From: Pseudoalteromonas sp. H105
Lineage (GTDB): Bacteria; Pseudomonadota; Gammaproteobacteria; Enterobacterales; Alteromonadaceae
Assembly: GCF_001469215.1 (NCBI RefSeq)
Contig: NZ_LOFH01000004.1
Span: forward strand, 248,001 to 312,000
Length of the DNA: 64,000 nucleotides
Direction of reading: 5' to 3'
The notes beneath the pieces are model-generated. The model ran no database searches. It was not told the origin of the DNA and saw only the letters and a program-made list of their open reading frames with translations. This document shows, in pieces, positions 20,170-29,458 of the stretch. The position numbers were made by a program, and so were the translations under genes. Each line of letters begins with the position of its first letter. Position 1 is the stretch's first letter.

Positions 20170-20508
20170 TCAAACGCTAAAACTAGCGCCACAACCACAG
20201 GTTGTTGTCGCATTTGGATTAGAAACAAAAAACCTTGCGCCTTCTAATCCCTCAGTATAGTCAACTTCACCATCAACTAAATACTGAATACTCATTGGAT
20301 CTACAACCAGCGTGACGCCATTTTTTACGATCTCTAAGTCGCCTGGATTTGCTTTTTCATCAAAAGTAAAACCATATTGGAAACCTGAACAACCGCCACC
20401 GGTTACATAAACACGTAATTTAAGATCAGGATTTTCTTCCTCATCAATTAGCTGTTTAACCCTGACTGCTGCAGCGTCGCTAAACTTAATCGGTAATTCT
20501 TCTGACAT
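20170..20508 (-). CDS. erpA: Iron-sulfur cluster insertion protein ErpA
   Basis: A 112-residue A-type carrier that receives iron-sulfur clusters and delivers them to apo-enzymes such as isoprenoid-synthesis proteins. The three ligand cysteines are C40 (GGGCSGFQ), C104 and C106 (TCGCG). The N-terminus lacks the features of IscA or SufA, and the [21 protein letters not shown] ending is ErpA-like. It is monocistronic with its own terminator. In E. coli erpA lies beside clcA and hemL, also close by here. Confidence 0.94.
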   Translation of the reverse strand: MSEELPIKFSDAAAVRVKQLIDEEENPDLKLRVYVTGGGCSGFQYGFTFDEKANPGDLEIVKNGVTLVVDPMSIQYLVDGEVDYTEGLEGARFFVSNPNATTTCGCGASFSV

Positions 20509-20599
20509 ACCAAACCCCTCAATTCCTCGAATAGAGGCGATTATCTAATACCCGAGTGTTTTAATCAAGTATAGCCTGAGCTTATTAGTCTCTAGATTA

Positions 20600-21382
20600 T
20601 TATGGCTTAAGTAATTCACTTTTTTTGACATCAAGCTCATTCATAACACTTAATAACGCGTCATTCATTTTGAAAATAAACTCTTTATCAACACCCTGAC
20701 TGAATCCAATATGAGCTGTTTGTTGACTAATTTCATCTTTTTCTTCAACAAGAATATGGCTCAACTCCGGGTTATTCTTTTTTATATTATCAAGCTCATA
20801 AAGCGTGGCATTTCTATCATTAACATAGCAATCTAACTTATCTGTTAGTAATTTTATAACATTAGCCTCAGTACTTTTATTTTCCCACAATTTTATATAG
20901 CCTGATTGAATCGCCTTTTTATAGCGCTGATTTAATAATAAATAACCGGCGTTCATCCCCAAATGCAAACGTTTTTCTGACGGCAGCTTTAGCGCTAAGG
21001 CACTTTCTAAATCTATATTCTCACGACAATAAGTAACCACATGCTCTGTGCCTAATGCTATAGAGTATGATGAGATAAAGGGGCGTTTTTCAGAATGACG
21101 ATAAGGAGGTATGATCCCGGCTACATTCCCTTGTTTAACACTCAAAAGGGCCCTTTTCCATGGCATTGGAATAATTTCAACAAAATACTCTCGTTGCAAC
21201 GGTGCTATTGCACGCCTCAACAACTCAATGTAAATCCCCTTTAATACACCATTTTCCACATAGCTATAAGGAGGGTAATCATCATCTGCTAATATGGTTA
21301 CAACGTTGCTAGTTTGGCTTTTGACTGAGAAGGTGAGTGTAGATAGCACCATCAAAAATAATACATATTTTGATAAACACAT
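20600..21382 (-). CDS. Periplasmic solute-binding protein, SBP_bac_3 (amino-acid type) family
   Basis: About 260 residues. GGAG five bases upstream selects the ATG at 21382, giving a signal peptide MCLSKYVLFLMVLSTLTFS. The mature part begins VTILADDDYPPYSYVENGVLKGIYIELLRRA, the usual start of type-3 extracellular solute-binding domains. ABC permease or ATPase genes do not accompany it. It is 10 bp downstream of a porin gene and divergent from a chemoreceptor. Many such orphan proteins in Alteromonadales have unproven roles; it may bind small amino-acid-like ligands for uptake or sensing. Confidence 0.83.
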   Translation of the reverse strand: MCLSKYVLFLMVLSTLTFSVKSQTSNVVTILADDDYPPYSYVENGVLKGIYIELLRRAIAPLQREYFVEIIPMPWKRALLSVKQGNVAGIIPPYRHSEKRPFISSYSIALGTEHVVTYCRENIDLESALALKLPSEKRLHLGMNAGYLLLNQRYKKAIQSGYIKLWENKSTEANVIKLLTDKLDCYVNDRNATLYELDNIKKNNPELSHILVEEKDEISQQTAHIGFSQGVDKEFIFKMNDALLSVMNELDVKKSELLKP

Positions 21383-21392
21383 ACCTACTCCA

Positions 21393-22610
21393 TTAATAGC
21401 GCCAAACTTCTGCATAGTCATACCTAAACCCTATTGATAACGAGTTAAAGTCCGCTAAATATTCAAAGTCTCTATGCAAAAACTCAACATGCAATCGAAG
21501 ATTTTCAGCAGGTAACCACTCGAAGGTAAGATTGGCACCATGAAACTTTTGAGTTTTATCCGCTGAATGCCCATCATCAAAGTCAAAATAACCGGCCTTT
21601 ACTTTGTAATACTTGCCAAAAGGGTAAGCCATTGACATATCAAATGTATGACCCTGTTTATCATGACTCAAATCGCGGCTATATTTTTTATCTTGATAAC
21701 CTAAAGCTAAGTACAACCCACTATTAAACGTGTAAGCAAATGAGCCCCCTAGTATTTCATTATCGTCAAGCTCCCTTTCTCCTTCGTATTCACTTACCTT
21801 TGTATAAGTCATCGCAATATGAAGGTTGTCTTTATCATAACTTACACCCCCGTTAATAAGATCGCTATTATTGTCCCCTTGGGCACCATCAAACTGACTG
21901 ACTAAAATCCACGTAAAATGACCTTTACTGATCTGGTAGCTAAGCAGGTTATCAACAAAAAAGAGGCTCTCTGGGTCATAAGCAAATGGGCTATTACCAT
22001 GATTAAAAATATCAACGTACTCAGCAATAAACAAATATTGGGCAGGTCGCTGTTTGCCTATACCAACCGTTCCATAAGGACTATCTAAAGCAACATAGAC
22101 TTGCCGAGCTTTACCAAAATCTCCATTATTTGATAAATCAATCCCCCACTCGCCATGTAAAGTCCCTTGCCAATTATCATTAAACTCTACCGTTGATTTA
22201 AAACCGGCGTGTGAAAGTGCATCCCTTACATCCCATTGCGATTCGTTATTTTCGTCGATATAACCGAGTGTGGGTCTTAATGTCGCATATATTTTTGCTT
22301 CTCTTTCTAAACCGTGTGCCTGTTGACTTAATTGCTGTTCTTCTAATTTGGGAAGGGATGTTTCACGTGGAGGTGATGTGGAACTAGAAGCCATTTTTGT
22401 GTGATTTTTTTGCTGCTGTTCGAGCACCTTAATTCGCTGATTGATTGCTTCAAATTGCAACATTAATGGCTCAAGGAGAGCTAATTGTGCTTTTATTTGA
22501 CTAAGTTCAGATTTCAAATTATTGAGCTCTTGTTCCTCGCCCACCTCTTGTCCGTAGACTGAAAAAACATTCGCGGCTGTTAACAACAAGCAAATGAGCT
22601 TAACTCGCAT
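21393..22610 (-). CDS. Outer-membrane porin with N-terminal coiled coil
   Basis: About 405 residues. After a signal peptide (cleavage near residue 22), residues about 25-70 form a heptad-rich coiled coil (ELNNLKSELSQIKAQLALLE), followed by a low-complexity linker and a beta-barrel with alternating hydrophobic strands and a terminal aromatic (YDYAEVWRY). WQGTLHGEWGIDL and ARQVYVALDSPYGTVGIGKQ are characteristic of general gram-negative porins. The coiled coil probably mediates trimer stability or cell-wall contact. AAGG seven bases before the ATG at 22610 sets the start. Substrate is unknown; it is co-transcribed with the binding protein. Confidence 0.87.
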   Translation of the reverse strand: MRVKLICLLLTAANVFSVYGQEVGEEQELNNLKSELSQIKAQLALLEPLMLQFEAINQRIKVLEQQQKNHTKMASSSTSPPRETSLPKLEEQQLSQQAHGLEREAKIYATLRPTLGYIDENNESQWDVRDALSHAGFKSTVEFNDNWQGTLHGEWGIDLSNNGDFGKARQVYVALDSPYGTVGIGKQRPAQYLFIAEYVDIFNHGNSPFAYDPESLFFVDNLLSYQISKGHFTWILVSQFDGAQGDNNSDLINGGVSYDKDNLHIAMTYTKVSEYEGERELDDNEILGGSFAYTFNSGLYLALGYQDKKYSRDLSHDKQGHTFDMSMAYPFGKYYKVKAGYFDFDDGHSADKTQKFHGANLTFEWLPAENLRLHVEFLHRDFEYLADFNSLSIGFRYDYAEVWRY

Positions 22611-22708
22611 AAACATACCTTACTATTTAAACTTTTTTTAAGTGTAGACTATATTTATATCTAGATAGCTAAAATGTTCATCCAAGCACTCTTTAAAAGT
22701 GGAACCTT

Positions 22709-24589
22709 ATGAAAATCAGAACTAAATTTTCCATCGCCTCAGGCATCGTGGTATTTATCGTAATTTCACTAATAGCAACAACCACTTACCTACTCGTACA
22801 GCAGACTCTTCGTAAGTCTACAGCTGCCTATGTTCAAGATAACGCCTCATTGTTATCAAACAGTATCAGTAATTGGCTCATTAGCAGGTCGGCACAAATA
22901 AACATCTTGAAAAATCAGCTTGAATCAGATTTTTCGAAACAAAGTTTTCAATCAAGTTTAGAAAATAAAGCACTAACAACTGATTTTTCTCTAATGTTTG
23001 GTACGTTGAATGATGAAAAAACGCTGCGTTCTAATGATAAAAATAGAGTTAACCCACCAGGTATTGACTTCAGACAAAGGCCTTGGTTTAAATTAGCAAA
23101 GAATAGTAACAATACTTTATTTACTGCCCCGTACGTTGATGCTGCAACAAATGAACTTCTCTTATCAGTTGTGAGTGCCATCAACACTGAAAATGGTTTC
23201 CAAGGCGTCATTGGCGGTGATTTGAGCTTAGATGCGATAGCGAACAGCGTAAATACAATTAATTTTAATGGAAATGGCCTGGCATTTTTAGTCGATGGCG
23301 AAGGTAAAATAATCACTCACCCATCCTCAGATTTGAATAATAAGCAAACCCAAACTGTATACAGTTCTTCCCCAGCTAATGCAAAAAACATTCTGCATAT
23401 AGATCATGATGGTAAAGAAAAGTTATTGTATTTTTACCCGTTAAATAATGAAGCAGGAGTCGATTGGTCTATTGCGATGCTACTTGAAAAAGATAAAGTG
23501 TATGAGTCTTTAGCTGCTTTTACGACACGCACATTACTTATAGCGATTTTTAGTATCACCTGCTGTGTCTTTATCCTAAGAAAGCTTGCTAAATTATTAT
23601 TAAAGCCCTTGGATGAACTTGAACAAGCAATCAATGTTATCGCCTCTGGTGGGGGGGATTTAACACAACGATTAACAATCTCATCAGAAGATGAATGCGG
23701 TGTTGTCGCAAATAGTTTTAATCAGTTCTTATCATCGTTACAGTCATTAGTTACGGGTGTGATAGGGAAAGCAAACAACGTTGAAGAGCAAAGTAGTGCA
23801 GCAAAATCTTTGTCAACAGAATCCAGCCGCTCACTCAATAAACAGTATCAATTAATTGATAGTCTAGCCACTGCGATGCATCAAATGAGCACAACTTCTA
23901 CAGAAATAGCGTCAAGCGCCCAAGAGGCAGCTTCTTCTGTAACATCAGTTAATAAATCAACCACCTCAAGCAAAGCTCTTTTCGAGAAAACAGCATCGGA
24001 TATAGCGAGTTTATCTGATTCAATATCTAACTCACAGGCGCTCAGTAACCAACTTGCAGAGCACAGTAATAGTATTGAACAGATACTGTCTGTTATTAAT
24101 AATGTTGCAGAACAAACTAACTTACTCGCACTCAATGCCGCGATTGAAGCAGCTAGGGCGGGTGAGCAAGGCCGAGGGTTTGCTGTTGTCGCAGATGAAG
24201 TAAGAACATTGGCATCAAGAACACAAAGTTCAACCACTGAAATTAAATCGATGATTGAACAAATACAATTATTCTCATCTAAAGTTCAACAAGCTATGGA
24301 ACAAAGCAAACAAAAAGCATCTCAATGCGTTGAGCAAACAGAAGTCGCAAATCAATCACTGAACGTGATTTCAATGTCCGTAAAAGACATCATGGACAGA
24401 AACTTTCAAATTGCCGCTGCGATAGAAGAGCAAAGCACTGTAATAGAAGAGATAAATAAAAACACAATTTATATTAAAGATATTAGCGTCCAAGTAGATG
24501 AGTTTGCAAAAGAGCAATATGAAACCAACACCAACTTAGCCGAAAATGTGAATGGTCAACAAAGCTTACTTAATAAATTTATTGTTTAG
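22709..24589 (+). CDS. Methyl-accepting chemotaxis protein with dCache sensor
   Basis: A 626-residue chemoreceptor: membrane helix at 9-31, periplasmic dCache domain to about residue 270, second helix about 270-288, HAMP (about 290-345), and a long signalling helix pair with the tip [20 protein letters not shown]. In the sensor, R124, W126, Y142 and D171 have the spacing of the amino-acid-binding dCache motif known from Pseudomonas PctA; the two other tyrosines of that motif are I and F here. This suggests, without proving, an amino-acid-like ligand. It is divergent from the porin/binding-protein pair, sharing a 98-bp control region. Confidence 0.92.
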   Translation: MKIRTKFSIASGIVVFIVISLIATTTYLLVQQTLRKSTAAYVQDNASLLSNSISNWLISRSAQINILKNQLESDFSKQSFQSSLENKALTTDFSLMFGTLNDEKTLRSNDKNRVNPPGIDFRQRPWFKLAKNSNNTLFTAPYVDAATNELLLSVVSAINTENGFQGVIGGDLSLDAIANSVNTINFNGNGLAFLVDGEGKIITHPSSDLNNKQTQTVYSSSPANAKNILHIDHDGKEKLLYFYPLNNEAGVDWSIAMLLEKDKVYESLAAFTTRTLLIAIFSITCCVFILRKLAKLLLKPLDELEQAINVIASGGGDLTQRLTISSEDECGVVANSFNQFLSSLQSLVTGVIGKANNVEEQSSAAKSLSTESSRSLNKQYQLIDSLATAMHQMSTTSTEIASSAQEAASSVTSVNKSTTSSKALFEKTASDIASLSDSISNSQALSNQLAEHSNSIEQILSVINNVAEQTNLLALNAAIEAARAGEQGRGFAVVADEVRTLASRTQSSTTEIKSMIEQIQLFSSKVQQAMEQSKQKASQCVEQTEVANQSLNVISMSVKDIMDRNFQIAAAIEEQSTVIEEINKNTIYIKDISVQVDEFAKEQYETNTNLAENVNGQQSLLNKFIV

Positions 24590-24711
24590 TTAAGTCACGC
24601 TCTAAACCACGCTTAAATGATTGAATATCTCTAGATACTTCAAAAATCAAAAGGACTTACGGTTTCACTTTTGGTAAACTTGCGGCTTAAAAGTGCTGTG
24701 AGGAAATATGC

Positions 24712-26394
24712 ATGTGGCTTGAAACGCTGAGGCGTCAACTAGCAAAGCCTAAAACGTCTGTTCAACTATGCCTACTGGGCGTATGTGCGGGGCTAATTGC
24801 GGCAATTTTAATCATATTTTTTCGCCTCACAATCATGTTTTTTCAAAGCTTATTTCTAAGTACACCCGACGATTTTACAACACTCCCTACACTAGAGCGT
24901 GTTTTGTTACCGATTGGTGCAGCAATATTAATAGCGTCATTTGCAGCCCTAACTGGCTTTAAGCATTACCGTTTAGGTATTCCATTTGTTATCCATCGAA
25001 TAAAAAAACATTACGGGCAAATGCCAATTTATAACACCTTAAACCAATTTGTTGGGGGGGCATTGGCATTAATTAGTGGCTTTTCAGTTGGCCGAGAGGG
25101 ACCCTCGGTGCATTTAGGGGCAACAGGCGCAAGTTTACTCGCTGATAAACTTCACCTCCCCCATAACGCAATGCGAACCCTCAGTGGATGCGGCGTTGCT
25201 GCTGGTATTGCAGCCTCATTTAACACCCCTTTAGCCGCCGTAATATTTGTTATGGAAGTAGTGTTAAGGGAATATAAAGTGCATATTTTTGTGCCCATTA
25301 TGCTCGCGGCAGTCACAGGCGCTCTCGCCACACAATTTGTATTTGGCAACGCATCAGAGTTAGCACTCATTAGCATTACCCCTCTTTCAGGTTGGCATTA
25401 CCCATTTCTCATTGTTTTTGGTATGGCTCTTGGCGCGGTTGCCTTCGCTTTCAACCAGAACTTAATGCTGATCATCCGTACTTTTAAACCTTTGAGTATG
25501 TTCCCGCGACTATTACTTGCAGGGCTTATTGCGGGGGGAATTGCCTATTTAGTGCCTCATGCAATGGGTTCTGGTATGAGTGCAATTACATTAGCAATAG
25601 AATCTCCCGATGATCTGCAATTTTTAACCACCATCTTAATCGCAAAACTGTTAGCGACTTTGTTTGCTATCGGCTTAGGTATCCCTGGCGGAATCATTGG
25701 CCCGGTCATTGGGCTTGGTGTTTTAATGGGCACACTTATGGCGTTTTTCGCGCAATTTATTAGCCCTGGTGTGGATATTGCTGGCACTTACAGCGTTTTA
25801 GGAATGGCTGGCTTACTAGCGGCCACATTGCACGCCCCTCTTGCCGCATTAACCACGGTAATGGAACTCACATCGAGTCCTGAAATAATAGTGCCTGCCA
25901 TGTTGGTAATTTCAACCGCCTATGTGACTGCTCTGCAAGTATTTGGCAACAGATCTATTTTCATGCAGCAATTAGATTTCCAAGGACTTGAATATCAAAT
26001 ATCACCAGCAACCGAGGCCCTGCAAAAAGTAGGGGTGATGGAAGAAATGGACGAGCAATTTAAGCTGCTTTACAGTGATGATAAAGAACAAATAAAAACC
26101 AGCTTAGATGCACTTGATAGCCAAACACCACTTATTGTACACGATGCTGAAAACGGCTATCGATTAGCCGAGTATGATTTGAGTTTAATGTCAGATCAAA
26201 ACATCTCTATCAATTATATAAGTCTTCAGGGGCTAAGTAGCCAAGCAACGCTTGCTGATGCGTTTGATCTGTTAAAAGATAAGCGTTCTGGCGCTGTCTA
26301 CATTTATAATTTGATGGATAACCAACAAATTATGGGAATAATGCGTTGGGACCAAATCCGACACATATTAACGATACGTAATACCCTATTATAA
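24712..26394 (+). CDS. clcA: ClC-family chloride channel/transporter with C-terminal regulatory region
   Basis: A 560-residue ClC protein with a conserved GREGP at residues 127-131, including the gating glutamate E129, and GIIGPVIGLG in the position of the second selectivity loop. The first selectivity motif, GSGIP in E. coli ClcA, reads RLGIP here, so the chloride-coordinating serine is absent. After about residue 415 a cytoplasmic extension resembles CBS domains (ISLQGLSSQATLADAFDLL). AGGAA six bases upstream supports the start. It may exchange chloride for protons, or another anion; specificity is open. Confidence 0.9.
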   Translation: MWLETLRRQLAKPKTSVQLCLLGVCAGLIAAILIIFFRLTIMFFQSLFLSTPDDFTTLPTLERVLLPIGAAILIASFAALTGFKHYRLGIPFVIHRIKKHYGQMPIYNTLNQFVGGALALISGFSVGREGPSVHLGATGASLLADKLHLPHNAMRTLSGCGVAAGIAASFNTPLAAVIFVMEVVLREYKVHIFVPIMLAAVTGALATQFVFGNASELALISITPLSGWHYPFLIVFGMALGAVAFAFNQNLMLIIRTFKPLSMFPRLLLAGLIAGGIAYLVPHAMGSGMSAITLAIESPDDLQFLTTILIAKLLATLFAIGLGIPGGIIGPVIGLGVLMGTLMAFFAQFISPGVDIAGTYSVLGMAGLLAATLHAPLAALTTVMELTSSPEIIVPAMLVISTAYVTALQVFGNRSIFMQQLDFQGLEYQISPATEALQKVGVMEEMDEQFKLLYSDDKEQIKTSLDALDSQTPLIVHDAENGYRLAEYDLSLMSDQNISINYISLQGLSSQATLADAFDLLKDKRSGAVYIYNLMDNQQIMGIMRWDQIRHILTIRNTLL

Positions 26395-26412
26395 TAAATT
26401 AAAGAGATCACT

Positions 26413-26847
26413 ATGAGTGCCTTACTTATCTATAAAGCTTTGCATGTATTTTTTATGATAGCCTGGTTTGCGGGCATATTTTACTTACCTCGACTATTTG
26501 TTTACCACGCCATGACTGAAGAAAAGTCCTGCAGCTCAATGCTTAAAATAATGGAACGCCGACTGCTCTTTTTTGTGACTCCCTTTGCGTTCTTAACCAC
26601 TATTTTTGGTGTTCTCATGATTGTAGAATATGGCCGAGAATGGTTTAAGTACAGCATGTGGTTACACTACAAATTAGTGCTTGTGATTGTTTTATATGCA
26701 TACCATGCCTACTGCTTTAAGTTATTGGCTGACTTTAAACACGATAGAAATAAACGCACAGACCGTTTTTATCGTATTTTTAATGAGCTGCCTGTTCTGC
26801 TGCTACTTGTTATTGTATTTTTAGCCATAACTAAACCAAGCTTGTAA
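26413..26847 (+). CDS. hemJ: Protoporphyrinogen IX oxidase HemJ
   Basis: A 144-residue four-helix membrane protein: ALHVFFMIAWFAGIFYLPRLFVYHAM, MERRLLFFVTPFAFL and KLVLVIVLYAYHAYCFKL carry the conserved histidines and arginines of the HemJ (UPF0093) family. It oxidises protoporphyrinogen IX to protoporphyrin IX in bacteria without HemG or HemY. It lies 18 bp after clcA and close to hemL, so two haem-synthesis genes are near each other. Assignment is strong from length and pattern. Confidence 0.92.
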   Translation: MSALLIYKALHVFFMIAWFAGIFYLPRLFVYHAMTEEKSCSSMLKIMERRLLFFVTPFAFLTTIFGVLMIVEYGREWFKYSMWLHYKLVLVIVLYAYHAYCFKLLADFKHDRNKRTDRFYRIFNELPVLLLLVIVFLAITKPSL

Positions 26848-26856
26848 AATTTGCTA

Positions 26857-26914
26857 TATACCCAAACCACCTCAAGATACAGAAACTCGCATCTTGAGGT
26901 GGTTTGGGTATAAT
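26857..26914. repeat. Short palindromic intergenic repeat, copy 1
   Basis: TATACCCAAACCACCTCAAGAT at 26857-26878 is exactly reverse-complementary to 26891-26912, leaving a 12-bp centre. The same terminal sequence bounds the 264-bp element at 38954-39217, so this looks like an internally deleted member of a miniature repeat family. Its right end creates a perfect TATAAT at 26909-26914, about 70 bp before pyrB, which could act as a -10 box; no good -35 box accompanies it. Confidence 0.85.
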
Positions 26915-26982
26915 ATCGCGCGATTGCGTGCCCATGATTCATGGTTGATCGCGCCCCACTTCAATGTAATAGGAATAACTCA

Positions 26983-27999
26983 ATGTTAAGTTTCCAAGGT
27001 GAAAATATTCTTTCTGTTAATCAGCTCGACAGAGACTGTATTGAACGTATTTTTGCAGTAGCCAAAAAAATGGAGCCCTATGCTAAAAAGCAAAAACGCA
27101 CCAATGTATTAGAAGGCGCCATCTTAGCAAACCTATTCTTTGAACCAAGCACGCGTACACGAGTGAGCTTTGGTACGGCTTTTAACTTATTAGGTGGGCT
27201 TGTCCGTGAAACCACAGGCATGCAAAGTTCAGCACTTGCTAAAGGTGAATCACTCTATGACACTGCTCGTGTGATTTCTGCTTACGCCGATGCAGTCGCG
27301 ATGCGCCACCCTGATGCAGGCTCCGTTACTGAGTTTGCTACAGGTTGCTCTGTGCCAGTAATTAATGGGGGTGATGGCCCTAACGAGCACCCAACGCAAG
27401 CATTACTTGATCTATTAACGATTGAGCGTGAACTAAATCGCTTTGAACAAGGTATAGATGGTATGCATATAGCGTTGGTTGGTGATTTGAAATACGGTCG
27501 TACCGTTCATTCACTGTCTAAATTGCTGTGTCATTACAAAGATATAAAATTCTCGATGGTCGCACCTGATGGCTTACAAATGCCAAGTTACATCTTAGAC
27601 GCTGTTGATAATGCAGGTCATAAGATTGAACTCGTTGATAAAATGGAAGGTAACCTAGCGGCTGATATCGTGTATCAAACACGTATCCAAGAAGAGCGCT
27701 TCCCATCACAAGAAGAAGCTAATAAATACCGCGGAGGTTTCCGCATAAGTCAATCAATCTACAACGCGCACTGTAAGCCTAGCTCAGTGCTAATGCATCC
27801 GTTACCACGTGACAGCCGCTTAGAAGCGAATGAGCTCGATAACGACTTAAATAGTAATGATAATCTTGCTATTTTCCGTCAAGTACAAAATGGCGTGCTT
27901 ATTCGCATGGCATTATTTGCATTAACATTGGATGTTGCAGACAAAGTTGAAAAGTATGAAGTTGAAGTACCTTGGTTTAGCCGTAAACGTAACAGTTAA
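26983..27999 (+). CDS. pyrB: Aspartate carbamoyltransferase
   Basis: A 338-residue enzyme that condenses carbamoyl phosphate with aspartate in pyrimidine synthesis. Carbamoyl-phosphate motif FFEPSTRTRVSFGTAFNLLGG, the aspartate-side HPTQALLDLLTI and VLMHPLPRDSRLE are all present. The frame opens upstream at 26941, but AGGAAT at 26971-26976 and family alignment choose the ATG at 26983. It is longer than the 311-residue E. coli catalytic chain, and no pyrI regulatory gene follows, so it may not form the E. coli type of holoenzyme. Confidence 0.94.
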   Translation: MLSFQGENILSVNQLDRDCIERIFAVAKKMEPYAKKQKRTNVLEGAILANLFFEPSTRTRVSFGTAFNLLGGLVRETTGMQSSALAKGESLYDTARVISAYADAVAMRHPDAGSVTEFATGCSVPVINGGDGPNEHPTQALLDLLTIERELNRFEQGIDGMHIALVGDLKYGRTVHSLSKLLCHYKDIKFSMVAPDGLQMPSYILDAVDNAGHKIELVDKMEGNLAADIVYQTRIQEERFPSQEEANKYRGGFRISQSIYNAHCKPSSVLMHPLPRDSRLEANELDNDLNSNDNLAIFRQVQNGVLIRMALFALTLDVADKVEKYEVEVPWFSRKRNS

Positions 28000-28047
28000 G
28001 CAATACTTTATTTCAAAACAAACCATGAAAACTCAATAGGAATATTC

Positions 28048-29328
28048 ATGACAATTAGCCAAGATTTATTTGCCCGCGCCCAAGCATCAATTCCGGGTGG
28101 CGTTAATTCCCCTGTTCGCGCCTTTAATGGCGTAGGCGGCACGCCTTTATTTATTACCAAAGCACAAGGCCCGTTTACTTTTGATGCTGATGGTAACCGT
28201 TATATTGACTATGTTGGTTCATGGGGACCCATGATCATGGGTCACAATCACCCTGCTATTAAGCAAGCGGTACTTGACGCTGTTGAAAATGGTTTAAGCT
28301 ACGGTGCGCCAACCGAAACCGAAATCTTCATGGCAGAAAAAGTAAAACAATTAGTACCATCAATTGAAAAAGTCCGCATGGTAAGCTCTGGCACTGAAGC
28401 CACAATGAGCGCGATTCGTTTAGCGCGTGGTTACACTGGTCGTGATAAAATACTTAAGTTTGAAGGCTGCTACCACGGTCATGCAGACTCATTATTAGTT
28501 AAAGCCGGTTCTGGCGCGTTAACAATGGGTGTACCAAACTCTCCAGGTATCCCTGAAGACTTCGCCAAACATACCTTAACAGTATCGTTTAATAACTTAG
28601 ACGAAGTTAAGGCTATCTTTGCGAAATACGCTGACGAGATTGCTTGTATTATTGTTGAGCCAGTAGCAGGTAACATGAACTGTATTCCACCTGTAGAAGG
28701 CTTTTTAGAAGGCTTACGTGCAGTCTGTGACGAATATAAGTCAGTACTTATCTTTGATGAAGTTATGACTGGCTTTCGCGTAGCACTAGGTGGTGCACAA
28801 GCTTATTACAACATCAAGCCAGACTTAACATGTTTAGGTAAAGTTATTGGCGGCGGCATGCCAGTTGGTGCCTTTGGCGGTAAAACTGAGATTATGGATT
28901 ACATTGCCCCAGTAGGACCAGTATATCAAGCGGGAACACTGTCAGGTAATCCAATCGCGATGGCTGCTGGATTAAAAGCGCTTGAATTATTAGATGTTGA
29001 TGGCCTACATGACGCGCTTGAAGCAAAAAGCAAAGCACTCTGTGAAGGCTTTGAAGCTGGTGCTAAAAAAGCCGGCATCCCACTGACGACCAATTATGCC
29101 GGTGGCATGTATGGCTTCTTCTTTACTGAACAAGACAAAGTAACCACTTACCAACAAGCAACTCAGTGTGATTTAGAGCGTTTTAAAAAGTTCTTCCACT
29201 TGATGCTTGAAGAAGGCGTGTACTTAGCCCCTTCAGCATTTGAAGCCGGCTTTGTTTGCTCTGAGCATTCGGAGCAAGAAATTGCGGACACGATTGCTGC
29301 TGCAGAACGCGCATTTGCAAAACTTTAA
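28048..29328 (+). CDS. hemL: Glutamate-1-semialdehyde 2,1-aminomutase
   Basis: A 426-residue PLP enzyme that converts glutamate-1-semialdehyde to 5-aminolevulinate in C5 haem synthesis. Landmarks: [12 protein letters not shown] near the N-terminus, [31 protein letters not shown] and the PLP lysine in [16 protein letters not shown] near residue 265. Length matches the E. coli enzyme. It follows pyrB by 48 bp and is ended by a strong terminator. TAGGAAT lies upstream of the ATG. Confidence 0.98.
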   Translation: MTISQDLFARAQASIPGGVNSPVRAFNGVGGTPLFITKAQGPFTFDADGNRYIDYVGSWGPMIMGHNHPAIKQAVLDAVENGLSYGAPTETEIFMAEKVKQLVPSIEKVRMVSSGTEATMSAIRLARGYTGRDKILKFEGCYHGHADSLLVKAGSGALTMGVPNSPGIPEDFAKHTLTVSFNNLDEVKAIFAKYADEIACIIVEPVAGNMNCIPPVEGFLEGLRAVCDEYKSVLIFDEVMTGFRVALGGAQAYYNIKPDLTCLGKVIGGGMPVGAFGGKTEIMDYIAPVGPVYQAGTLSGNPIAMAAGLKALELLDVDGLHDALEAKSKALCEGFEAGAKKAGIPLTTNYAGGMYGFFFTEQDKVTTYQQATQCDLERFKKFFHLMLEEGVYLAPSAFEAGFVCSEHSEQEIADTIAAAERAFAKL

Positions 29329-29344
29329 TCCCTCTGTTTTGCTA

Positions 29345-29371
29345 TAAAAAAAGCCCGTAAGGGCTTTTTTC
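29345..29371 (+). terminator. Rho-independent terminator after hemL
   Basis: AAAAAGCCC, loop GTAA, GGGCTTTTTT, 17 bp after the hemL stop. A-run and T-run on both sides make it potentially bidirectional. Confidence 0.93.
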
Positions 29372-29458
29372 GTTTTTCGCTTAATTTTTGTGAATGAAAA
29401 GGCAAAGTCTATCGGTCTTGTTTACTAATGAAATCGATTTTGCCAAATAAGCGACCCC

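Noticed and set aside
20600..22610. ABC amino-acid importer operon
   Set aside because: A binding protein is present, but no permease or ATPase gene accompanies it; the partner is a porin.
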